Assembly (NCBI GenBank): GCA_963966185.1
Contig: CAWZYM010000151.1
Coordinates: 2,013,963-2,077,962, forward strand
Source: Rhabditoides inermis
Lineage: Eukaryota; Nematoda; Chromadorea; Rhabditida; Rhabditidae
Direction: 5' to 3'
DNA: 64,000 nucleotides
Positions 36,280 to 49,000 of this stretch are shown piece after piece; position 1 is the stretch's first letter, and the number at the start of each line of letters is the position of its first letter. The notes below the pieces were generated by a model, which did no database searches, was not told the DNA's origin, and was given only the letters and a program-made list of their open reading frames with translations. Position numbers and translations under genes: made by a program.

Positions 36280-39200
36280 CTACAGTGCCATAGCGAGTGG
36301 ACTGCCGCTCCATCGACTCAGAAACGACTGCACGTCCATCAGCCCATCCGTCGGGTTCGCCTGCAAGGATAGTGAGCCTCATTGAAATATCATAGTGTGT
36401 ATGGGTGGGTTAGATAGTTATGCCAACCTTGAGTTGAATGAGGAACCGGTTGAGCTCCTCCCGCTCGCACTGCATGTCATTCGACAGATCGATCCGAGCT
36501 CCGGAGATCGGGAAGCCTGAGTGGAGAAGTGATTGTTATTCATATTGAGTGTCACTGCTGATACATGGTCATTGTCATAGTCTTCTTCACAATAATTTCT
36601 TACTGTCCCTCTGTGGCACCTGATATGCAGCACATGGGCGCCTGTACTCCGTTGGCGACGAGCGACGCCTCGAACACTCCGCGGGCATCCGTCGTCAGCT
36701 CCTGCAAAGGAGCAGGGAACATGAAAAGGAGTATAGGCCCTCGTCCTCTCGACATCAACGGCAGCGACATGGAAGAAAGACCCACCTTCTCCACATTGGA
36801 GTCGACCGACGCGGCCAGCACCCACTCTTTCAGTTCCTCGTGAATAGACGACTGAACATGTGTTGTTGTTGTTGTTGTTGTTTTCAATTATGTTTCCAAT
36901 GTTCACCTCGAGGTACAGTTTACTTGGGATCGGTATCTCACTGGGAATGTCTGTTCCTTCGAAGACAGAGTAGTCCACCATGTCACCGTTTCCTGACAAG
37001 AAAATTTCTCTGACCCATTCAATACACCGTACCTTCTTCGATAGCTTCGCAGAGATCGAGGTAGTGATTAAGAAGAAGAAACGCGAGATTCTCATAGACT
37101 CCGCCTTCTTCCTGAAACGACAAAAGTTCGGGCCGAACCGGTGATCGAAACCGGGACCTCTCGCACCCAAAGCGAGAATCATACCACTAGACCATTCGGC
37201 CGCCGATTGGTAGTCATTGGGCAGTGGTGTTCCAAGCGTCTTTGGTAGACTTATGCAATCAAAAGAAATGCCCACAGCAGGGATCGATCCTGCGACCTTC
37301 TGTTTACAAGACAGACGCTCTGCCACTGAGCTATACGGGCGACGGACAGGTGTTGCAAATAATCCGATGCATGGTTGGACAGCAGCGATGTGGAAACCAC
37401 ATTGCTCAAATACAAATATACCGTACCCTGGCGGCGACTCCAGCTTCATAGAACACACGATCCGCCGGCACGAGGTCGGAGTATCTAAAGAATTATTGAA
37501 TAATTATTGATTGATTGATTATCACCTGAGCATGCTGAGTGAGTGTTTGAGACGGAGTCGCTTGATCTCATCGCTATCAGCTGAGGAGAGGGCAGCACGG
37601 AAGGTGAGCAGGTGGAGGGCAATCAGGAAGCGAGTGAACGTCTAGGGAAGGAGTCTCTCTCTCTCACTCTCTCTCCCTCTCTCCCTCTCTCCCTCTCTCC
37701 CTCTCTCCCTCTCTCCCTCTCTCCCTCTCTCCCTCTCTCCCTCTCTCCCTCTCTCCCTCTCTCTCTCTCCCTCTCTCTCTCTCACCTCCGCATGCTGACT
37801 CCTCTCCTTCTTCATATTCTCGACCACAGATAGGAACATGTCTCTCACTGGCACCAGCCGATCGAACTCTTCAGTCGGGGACAGTATCTGGGCGACAGCC
37901 TGCAATTACGTCATTGGAGCGATTATGACGTCATAAGATAGGAAGGACTTCGTACCTCGTCGAAGATGCTCTTGTAGATGTTGAAGTTCTGCGCGTTCGC
38001 CGAAGCGCCGTACTTTTCGAAGACCTGAAAGTGTGAAACATGGAGAGAAGGAGGGAGGTAGGGAGAGAGAGAGAGGGGGGAGAGCCTACCTTTGTGGCCC
38101 TTGCATAGTCTCCCTGCTGGATGAGGTCACTGGCGAATAGAGCCACGTACTTGTCGAGAAGGGGACCGTGCTGAAAACGTGGAATCATTGGCCAATCGTT
38201 CACACATCAACTGTGAGTACATGCATCGTTTGTTATTTCAACCCGCACCTTCTGCTGTCGTGCCGTCTCCAGCGCCTTCTCCCACTGCCCGCGCTCCACC
38301 AGAAGGTCGATCGCTGCATCAAATCGTGGTTAATGTTTGGAATTGAAACAATTTCTCAACATCTTTTATTTTCCACAACATCACCATGGTCGGTAAAAAA
38401 GGGAACACACCGATAATGAGGATGTTGTATATAGGCGGTAATAAGACGACACGGTGGCAAATAACAACTGATTACCTGATATCACATCCACATCGATCAG
38501 CTCTCCCAGTCTGCCCTCTGATTTGAGGGAATCCTTGTAGGCCGCCTCTATCTCGGAAACCATTTCCGGAAGGAACTCCTTGGCGACCTGCGAGGGGGGT
38601 GAGAGGGAGGGAGGGAAAGAGAGGGAGAGAGAGAGAGGGAGGGAGGGAGAGAGAGAGGGAGAGAGAGAGAGGGAGGGAGGGAAAGAGAGGAAGAGAGAGA
38701 GAGAGGGAGAGAGAGGGAGGGAGGGAAAGAGAGGGAGAGAGGGAGAGGGAGAGAGAGAGGGAGAGAGAGCGAGAGAGTCAGAGGGAGGGAGAGAGAGCGA
38801 GGGAGAGATGGTGAGATGAAAGGGAAGAGAGAGGGAGAGAAGAAGAGGGAACGCACCTGCTTCGCCTTGCCCCACTCCTTGGCTCTGCAGAAGGCGTCTA
38901 TGGCAGGTCGGGTCTGCCCGAGCGAGAGAAGAACCTCCGCAGCCTTCTCGTGCGCCTCGATCTAGAAAGGGATGTCTAAGTCTGTCTGATCCTATCTCTC
39001 TCTCTCTCTCTCTCTCTGTTGCTCGCTCTTTCTTTCTCTCTCTCTCTTTCTCTCTCTCCCTTTCTCCCTCTCTCCCCTCTCACCTCCGCCAGTCTAGTCA
39101 GCACCGCCACGAACACCTCCTCATTGGTGCCACCGAGGAACTTCATCGCGATGTCAGCAGCCTGAGGGGTGGTATTGATTCATTGATTGATTAGATTGCT

Positions 39201-42200
39201 CACCTTATACGCGCACTGCTTTACCACTGCCTCGTCGGTGGAGGTCTCCGGGGAAACCTGCAATCATTTCCATTAACCGTCTTCAGATTCAGATCCTACA
39301 TATCCCTGTGAGGTGTAATTATACATGTTACCAGGTACGAAATAGCGGCATTCTGGGTTTTTGTGGTTCTCTCTGCCCTCACCCTGAGGTATGCCTGGCA
39401 CGCCCTGAGGTGTTCTGCCTGCGCCTCCCAATCCTTGGCCTGCGCCAGGAACGACTCCACTCCACGCGCGCCCGATCGGATTTCAGACTGGTCGAACTCT
39501 TCCTCAAACACTCTTTTGTTGTGTTAAGATGTTAGAGACAGATCTGTCAGATAAAAAAATGGGAAAGAAAGAAGTACTCGTACCTGTAGTGCTGCCAGCT
39601 GGTGTGGCAGGTACTCCTTGGCTATGCGCAGCACGTCCGGCCACATTCCCGACTCCTTGAAGTATCTGGAAAAGAAAGTGAGAACTATAAAACCCCTGTT
39701 TATCTTGTTCTCAGCATATCTGACATAGATATAGGATCTCCACTCCACTCACCTGAGTATGATGTCCGGTTTGTTTGCCCTGAGTAGGAGTCCCTCTGCC
39801 TTGTGATGGTCTCCCTCCTCCAGCGCCCGACGAGCCTCCCCCGTGTACACGTCGTTCAGAGAGTTCGGAGCGTGCTCCCTGAAATATTATAGTTTTTGAA
39901 AATTTTAATTATACTCTTATTATGATTATGATGTCTTTATTTGCCATACATTGTGTCGCTGCTCTAATCTCTCGTGAGCAAACGCGCGCCGCCGATTACT
40001 AGCGGCTGTCGCTCGCCGCCCGTATAGCTCAGTGGCAGAGCGTCTGTCTTGTAAACAGAAGGTCGCAGGATCGATCCCTGCTGTGGGCATTTCTTTTGAC
40101 CGAGAAATGTTTGGGAAATGCGTATATGACACGTGTTTGTGTTGTGATACAATCGGCGGCCGAATGGTCTAGTGGTATGATTCTCGCTTTGGGTGCGAGA
40201 GGTCCCGGTTTCGATCACCGGTTCGGCCCATATTTTGCCGAAACTCACTTGGCGACTCTTTCAGCATTTGTCCAATCAGCGTCGTGGATGAACATTGCAA
40301 CTGCTTCTTCTGCCTGAAAACAGTCTTTTAGAGCGATAAGTTGCAAGAAATGGGAATGGAGAAACTCTAGTGACGGTGACAGGAAAAGAGAAAGAGAGGG
40401 AGAGAAGGGAGACGTGCCTTTCCTCCCTCGACATAGTGCTGTGCCGCCTCCTCGATCTTCCCATCTTCCTCCAACTGGACTGCCATCCGGGTGTGCACCT
40501 GAAAATGTGAGAGCAGGTTAACAGGTATTACATGATAACTTATTAGTGAAATGAAATGACTTGAATCTCTCACCTCCGGCAGTCTCTCCTTGGCCCCTAT
40601 CTTGGCCAGCTCGAATGCAAAGTCGAACGCGCTGAATGAGTGGAATGACTCCTGGCACTTTCATAGCAACTACGTTCAATGTTCTGGATATGAGTTTGAG
40701 TCACGAAGTTGATTATGGTATGTAATTGCTTCTGTCTCTGGGATATCAAATACGTTTCATGTTACATGATAGGATGTAAAAAAATATACGTTTCAGGGCA
40801 ACGTATTATTGGTGATACTCACCCGTTCTCACTCGCGAGATCGATCGCCTCTCCGAGCATTCCGAACTTCGTGAGAAGGCGCACGGCAGCCTCTCCCCCG
40901 AGAGACTTTGCCCACAGGTACGCGATCTAGAGGGAGGGAGGTGAGAGGTAGAGAGATGTAGAGAGACAGAGAGAGGAAGCGAGAGAAAGAGAGAAAAGAG
41001 AGAGATGGAGAGAGAGAGAGAGTGAGTGAGTGAGTGAGTGAAAGAGAGGGAGAGGGAGAGGAAAAGAGAGAGATAGAGAGAGAGGGGTTCACCTGTCTCT
41101 GCGGCGCGTCTCCTCCCTCCGACTTGGCTATCCTATATGCATCGCTCCACATCTCGTTCTCCCGATACATGTTCACTGCCGACTTCCAGTCTCCCGCCTG
41201 CAATGTTTGTGTACTTGTTTATTTGTTTACTTGTTTGTTTCTTGTTCACCTTCATATATTCTTCTTCGGCGCTCTTCAAATCGCCTCGCTCCTCGAGATC
41301 CATTGCCAGACGCTTGTGAGTTTCCTGAACAGAATGAGATTAGTTTGATCTTTTCAGGATTACGGTGGAAGAATAATTTGACTTTCTAGAGGTACGGTAC
41401 CTCTAGATGTTCTGTGTGGTACTTCTCGACCAGTCTGACGACGTCTTCGTTGCGATTCGCGTTGCGGTACATCTGGATCGCCTTGTTCGACTGACCGATC
41501 GATATGTACAGCTGCAAATATCGATTGATTATTGATCGACTATCGATTGATTGACCTGTTCGGCATCCGCCAGCCTGCCCTGTTGCTCTAGCTCCTCTGC
41601 TTTCCCCTCGTATAGACGAGCCGCCTCCTCCTTTCCGAAGAACTCCTCGGACAGCTGATATTGATTGATTATTGATTGATTGTAAACATCGATAACTCAC
41701 CCGATATGCCTCGTTCCACTTGTTGTTCTTGAGGTACATCGACACTGCTTCCTTCTGCGAATCCGCCTCGATGAACAGACGTTCGGCGCGCTGCAATCGA
41801 TCGATTATCGATTAAATATCGATTAACGAATCATACCTCAAAATCGCCGCTGTTTGCGTAGTGGTTGGCGATTTTGCCATAGAAGTCTTTGCTCACTGCG
41901 GGGTCTTGGATCACGTCGACGATCTGAACAAGTAATCGATAAGTCAATCAATAAATCGATAACTCGTTACCTGCACTGCCTTGCTCCACTCCTTGGCGCG
42001 GACGGCGGCTGTGGCAGCCTTCACAGTCTTGTTGCTCTCTGAAAACGAGATAAACAAGTAAACAAAAACGAAGACAACCGTACTAATTGTAAGACATGCA
42101 GTGATTGAAAGCTGAGCACACGTGGAAAAGGTAAACATGTAAACAAACAAACAAACAAGTGTGTTGCACTGACCCAGGTAGTGGCTGATGGCAGCGTCGT

Positions 42201-45200
42201 GGTGTCCCTCTTTGACCAGGTGGTCCCCCCACTCCTCCTCAATGTCAACCACCCTCTCCGGGTACGAAGTGCGAGCCAGCTGTGCACGGATTATGTTTAT
42301 GTAATCATGCTTCTTTTAGTTGCGTACACTGTATCATACCACTACCAGATTAAACAAACACAACGAGGTGTACATGCTGTCTGTCTGCTAGTAGGAATGA
42401 CTGTAGCGTGCTTGAGATTTGTTTCATGTTTCTTTTTGTTTTGATGACGCTGAGCATAGTCTGCCCTCCCCTCCCACCTCGATCGCTTGTGCATATGCGT
42501 GTCCCTTCCTGTAGCTGTCCAGTGCCTTCTCGAAGTCTTTCAGTCGACGGAACAGGTCGCCCGCCTGAAATTCATGGAGACACTCTTTATCTTCTCGGGG
42601 AGACAGTAACAAAAGAATATGTACAACATCGAGCTGACCCTAGGTTATATATGTACCTATCTAGCTACTTACTATAGCCACTCTCTGATTAATGTACAAT
42701 GTTAGCTGGGTATCATTTATCACTTATCATTCATAATTCATCAGGTGGTCTTCAGTTTCCAGTTACCTTTCATTCTTGTTCCGTAGTTACTATCCCGTGA
42801 ACCTAACAGGGAAACTGTCAGCTGTGTATCATTGCATCTCTTGATGATCAAAAAATTCCCCAAACCACATTATAGATCTCCACCATACCATTCCCCCTCT
42901 CTCTATCTCTATCTCTCTCTCTCTCTCTCGTCGGTTTTTGAAAAATGATCTATAAAGAAAATGAACATCATTGTTCATATGAATTATTTTAATTAAGGAA
43001 AGCCTGGATATGGATCAGAAACTTGACAAATGTAGTAACATAAAACACTCAATTGTAGGGGTAGGCATCATATTTTGCAGTCAAGAGTTCGAGATAGCAC
43101 TTTTCAACATCGCTGCTCTCTCAGGGTTGCCTACACTCTTGCCCCCCTTTCTTTCAAAGGTTCAGTGAACGACGATACATTAAACAACTGCTCTTCCGCT
43201 ATAGCTTCTCTCTCTCCTCTCTCTCTCTCTCACTGCTGCATATCAAATCAATCTGAATCAGAGATATCTGTTCACTTTTTCGCCGTTGTATCAGGGAGGA
43301 TATAAAAGACATTAGTCAGGGTCTTTTCTCATATCATTTGACCGTTCATCGTTGTAATGTTGATGAATGGCTTGATCGGGAGTATTTAAATGATGCTGAA
43401 AGATTAGATGTGCTAGTCAGTTGGTTGGCGATTCATTCCAGTGTATTGCTGATTTCGATTTGTATTTTTGAATATTAATTACCATTTTCAGGATGAGGTG
43501 GTTGATTCTTCTCGCCCTTCTAGCTGTAATGGCAGTGATCGCCGCTGGTAGCTCCGGTACGTTTCAGAAACGTACTGATGGGAAACGTAACGGATACGTT
43601 TGCAGACTCTGACTCGGGCTCGCACGAGCACAGAAAGCACCACAGAGGAATGGGAAAGCATCATCACCACGGTACGTTTTTATGAGTTTTACAGCGCGAG
43701 CTCTTCTCGATTCGTCCGCATAATTTTGCTTATCTTTTGTTATGATTCATCCGTTTTTGTAGATAATTGTCTATGATTGATTTGCTGAATGCAGGCCGTC
43801 ACGGAAAGCAGGAGGATCCGACGAAGGCACTGGAGAAGGCAGAGAAGAAGCTGGAGAGAGCGGAGAAGAAGCTCAAGGAGTGGGTGGAGAGAGGGAGGGA
43901 GGAAGAGAGAAAGAGAGAGAGAGAGAGTGAGAGAAAGAGAGAGAGAAAGATGAAGGGAGAGAGACATTCGATTGCTTTTCATGGCTGAGGACAAGCTCAA
44001 GGAGGCCGAGGAGAAGCTGAAGAAGGCACAGGATGTTGAGGTTAGAATCATTTCAAGAGAGCTTTGCAAGAGAATTTCGCAGCATTGCAAATTCAGTGAT
44101 CAAATTATCTAAATACTGTTCAGAAGACGAAGAAGGGTTCCGAGGAGGAAGAGAAGAAGAACGAGGCAGAGAAGAAGATGGAGAAAGCCGAGAAGAAGCT
44201 CAAGGAGTGAGTCGACAGATCGATATGAACAACAGTCAATCGATATTGCAGGGCCGTAGAAAAGCTAAAGGAAGCTACTGAGAAGCTGAAGAAGGCGACT
44301 GAGACTGCCAAGGACAAGAAGGAGAAAACAGATGATGAGGACAAAAACAAGAAGAAGGACGAGAAGAATAAGGGCGAAGATAAGGAGGAGAAGGTTAGCA
44401 AATTCTGAGAATCTCTGTCATGAACTTTTCGTAAGAGGAAGAACAATCATGATGATTGATGACGTTACAGAAGAAGGTCGAGAAGAAGGAGGAGAAGGAG
44501 GAGGATGATGATGAGAAGTCCGAGGACAAGACGGACGACACAAAGAAGAACAGGGACAACAAGAAGGACAAGGTACAAGAACCACACTAAGGAAGCGGAT
44601 ACTGGTAATTTTCTAGAAGGACGACAAGGACAAGGATAGCGAAGACAAGAATCATGAGGAGAAGGAGAACGACAAGAAGGTACTGATATTCTAACTTCTC
44701 TTGAAGTTTTGATTTTCTAGAAGAAAGACCAAAAGAATGCAGAGCAGAAGGAGAAGGAGGAAGAGAAAGTATCCTTACTCCAGCAAAAATTGTGGGCCGA
44801 ACCGGTGATCGAAACCGGGACTTCTCGCACCCAAAGCGAGAAACATACCACTAGACTATTCGGCCGCCGATACTATCTTCATTGAAAACAGTGTTGTGGC
44901 AATGTTTTGTGTGTTCGAGTGATCAAAAGAAACGCCCACAGCAGGGATCGATCCTGCGACCTTCTGTTTACAAGACAGACGCTCTGCCACTGAGCTATAC
45001 GGGCGATGTTTCAGACTATCCTATACGCTGAAACATGGATTCGTTTGCTTGTCGATTCCCGAAATGGCGAGAGTATTGTGTTGTTGTCACACACGGCCTA
45101 TGTCATCGATTTCGCACTCTTCAAATGCAAGCGGCCGAATGGTCTAGTGGTATGATTCTCGCTTTGGGTGCGAGAGGTCCCGGTTTCGATCACCGGTTCG

Positions 45201-45685
45201 GCCCGTATTTTTGCTCTTTTGCAATAATCTTCAATTATGCTATTTTTTCAGAAGGACAAGAAGAAGCACTGAACCACTGCTCATTCATATATGTATAGAT
45301 TTGATGTTTATATGTAGTGATAACTAAAAAAAAAAACTAAAACTTCAATTTGATATAGTTGATGAACAGAAATGTACACATCAGAGACCAACACTCATCG
45401 CAACACTTGTTTGCAACTCAGATCTCGGTGTCAGATCGAACACCATAAATGGAACTCACCTTATCGTACAGTTGGTTCTTCACGAGAGATGCCGCGATGG
45501 AATCAGTCACCGATGGATCGTCGATCAGTTTGTCATTCGAGAGAGCAACTTTCAGAGCCTGCGGAATGAGAGGGGATTCAGAAAATAAAAGAGAAAACTG
45601 TGTTCACTGCACTGGTCGGTTCGCTTTGAGGAAGAGCTGTACAGCGCCGGTGGAGTCGCCTTCGGAGAGGCGGAGCTGAAAGGGG

Positions 45686-45761
<76 letters not shown>

Positions 45762-46026
45762 GGGAGAGGGGGAGAGAGAGGGGAGAGAGAGGGGAGGGAG
45801 AGAGGGTAGAGAGAGAGGGGGAGAGAGAGGAGGGGAGAGAGAGGGAGAGGGAGAGGGAAGAGTGATAAAGAGACAGAGAAAGAGAGAAAAAGATGAGGAG
45901 GGAGGAAGAGAAGAGAGAGAGAAAGAGAAAGAGAAAGAGAAAGAGAAAGAGAAAAGAAAAATGGAGAGAGGAAGAGAAAGAGAAAGATAAAGAGAAAAAG
46001 AAAGAGAGAAAAAGACGGAGGAGGAA

Positions 46027-46087
<61 letters not shown>

Positions 46088-49000
46088 TTCTCCTACCTCC
46101 GCAGCCTTTGCATCCTGTCCTGTGTCTGTGAGTGACCGCATGTAGCTGGCTCGCAGTGCATCGTATCCAGGGTAGTTCTGCAAGGGGTTCCGAATCTTTT
46201 ATTATATTTCTGTGTTCTGTTACCAGAAGTAGCTTTGGTATAATATTTCTTGTTCGTGAATCTGTTGTATGGTGATTTGCCATTTACTCCTTGGTGTAAA
46301 CAACTACTGATTCGTCACATATTACCAGCTGAATGTTCCACAGCGAATCATCAATAACTCTGAAACGTAAGCATGCCATTGGTAAAATCACCACTATATA
46401 GCCATTGCCATATGGAACCAGTAAGGCAGCGATTTCTATATAAATGAAAGTTTTGTGTTTTGTCATAAGTATAAATATGAATTAGTGAAAAGTTCGACTA
46501 AAGCGAGAGTACTCATTGTTGATGGATTTTCGCGGTCATTGGTGAATCGAAAAGTATGATGGGATACCGTCGCCTTTGCCAGTTCCAATGCGTCGTCCCA
46601 CTTGTGCAGCGACTGCCACATGGCGATAGCCTCATCCACCGCCGTCTGAAACAATCTTTCTCTCTCTCTCTCTTCTCTCTCTCTCTCCTCTCCTCTCTCT
46701 CTCTCCTCTCTCTCTCTCTCTCCTCTCTCACCTCTTCCATGTAGATCCCTCTCCGCTCCCTTGAAGTCGCGTCGCAGCCGAGCGAATCATTGCCCGCACC
46801 TGAAAGGAGTACTGTAACCGTCGTTGGGTTACGGGTACGTAACATTACAGTACCTTGTAGTTGTCGGTTCCGTCGCGACCCCACCCTCTAGAGGCTTCCA
46901 TTGCGAGGTCGGCAATTTGCTGAAAAAGGGTTGGAATGGAATGATAGAGAAGAAAGAGAGAGAGAGGGGGGTTCTACTTGTAGTATCTTGGCCTTTGCGA
47001 TGTCTCCAATGGCGGCGTAGCATCTCTGTGCGATCAGCAGCTTCCTCTCTTCAATCGCAAGCTCTCCCACGCCTTGCCACATCGAGTAGCTGGAAAAGTA
47101 CCTCTCTCTCCCCCCTCTCTCTCTCTCTTCCTCTCTTCCTCTCTCTCTCTCTCCTCTCTCCCTCTCTCCACTCACGCCTCCTGCGGGGCGACACTGCTCT
47201 CCAGGAAGTGCACTGCTCTCGCGAGGTCTCTTCTATCCAGTGCCGATCCGAATTCGATCTGTGCTGACTCCAACTCGTATGCCCCTTTGGCAGACGCCTC
47301 CTGCAATCGAAGCCGATAGAGAGAGGATAGGGACCATCACGATTGGCCACTTGCATCATCTTGTCATTGATGTGAGAAAAAGATACGGCGATGGAGAGAG
47401 AGGGATAGAGAGGAAGAGGTCCGCATACCTGCACTATGACCTCCGTCCTCTCGGCGTCTCTCAGCACATCCTCCACCTCTCCTTTTACCTGCACGGATGT
47501 CACCTGTTCGGGGTGCGACGGGTTGTACCTGGATATCGATTGATTATCGAACTATTGATTGATCCATCCACTGACCACACCATCAGCTGATCGCCGGACT
47601 GCGCGACGATGACGTCACTTGCAGGCACCCACTGTACGTAGCTACAGAACGAGAGGAGGGCCGTGGACTGGAAAGGAGCTCTCTCTCTTTCTCTCTCTCT
47701 CCTCTCTCTCTCTCTCTCCTCTCTCTTTCTCCCTCTACTCCTTTCCACTGGTGAGATCCAATAGAGTCACGCGGCTCCGTCGATCGCGAAACAGCAGTTT
47801 GTTCGCATACTCGTTGAGCTTAAATTGGTCCAATTATTACTCCGTAAGCGGCTATGAGAATTCTAATATTTGTGAAACCTCAGATGACTATCGACGTGTC
47901 AATATTTTTTGTTTCATCGATTGACCGACCCACCTCCACCCAGTCGATAGTGGCGGTGTGGGAGATGGATTGTTCGTGGTCAGAGTTCACCAAGTTCACT
48001 GCAAATAATCATGTTTATGAGATTATTAGCGTTATTTGGTATCTTTCTGTTTACTGGAATTCCATTTTTACACAGGGAACCATAGAATGTAGGAGGTGAT
48101 AGAGGGCCACACTGTGTGAGAGGGCGAGCAGTTTTTTTTTGTGGAATTTTCATAGTACATGGTACAATAGTAACATGTGTATTGAATACTCACTGATAGC
48201 AATGGTGGTTGGATCTGTGAGATATGCGATCTTCTTGGATATGCCGGCTGCGCCCCGGTCGGAGATACTGTAACATCATTGTGTGCGTTTCACAGACAGA
48301 CCGTATGAATGTTTCCTTTTTATACAACAAAAGCTGTAAGTTTGCATATATTTATTGCAGAATATTAATAACGTTAGACTAAATGAAATTTAGACGGCAC
48401 GTTCGGAATAATGTTAATTACACGTCCACTAAGCAATGATGTTCAGTTTTTCAGTTGCAACAGATATCTAATATTGATATGTAAAGCATGTACACAACAA
48501 ACTTCACAACGTGTCAAACATTTCTCGAGATTTGAGTACAGTATTCGAAAATACCGTATGCTGATGAGATGTGGACTTGTGAGCTCCGTGCGCACCCAAC
48601 CGAGAGCCCCGTCCACACCGAATTCAACCTGCGGTATCGATTATTATTGATTTATCAAACGATTATTGATTGATTTCTACTTACCACGGTGACCTCTCCA
48701 GCGTTGACGATCATACACACGTGGGCGTAGTCGAAGTAGAATCTGAAATGGAATGCTCAAAATTGAGAAAGAAAGAAAAAAGGTGCTGCCCACAGGTGTC
48801 CTCAAATTCATCACTGTGTGTACGAAGGAATCAATCAAAAAATCAATCAAATGTTTATTCGAAACCGCAAACATGATTATGACACGTACAAAAAACGAAA
48901 TCACTCATAAGAACCTAAGAACCTAAGATAAACGATCGATATTCGTCGATAATCCATATGCGCAGCAACTCCAGTATCCATCTCTGTTCAGAAATGCGGG

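Noticed and set aside
45552..46283. Long Ser/Leu-rich frames over GA tracts (also at 50504-51043, 38381-38875, 8049-8660 and 31216-31815)
   Set aside because: Each is a microsatellite translation, overlapping real exons only at its ends.
48070..48112. Possible extra IFT172 exon
   Set aside because: No clear acceptor/donor pair and the flanking exons already account for the family sequence.
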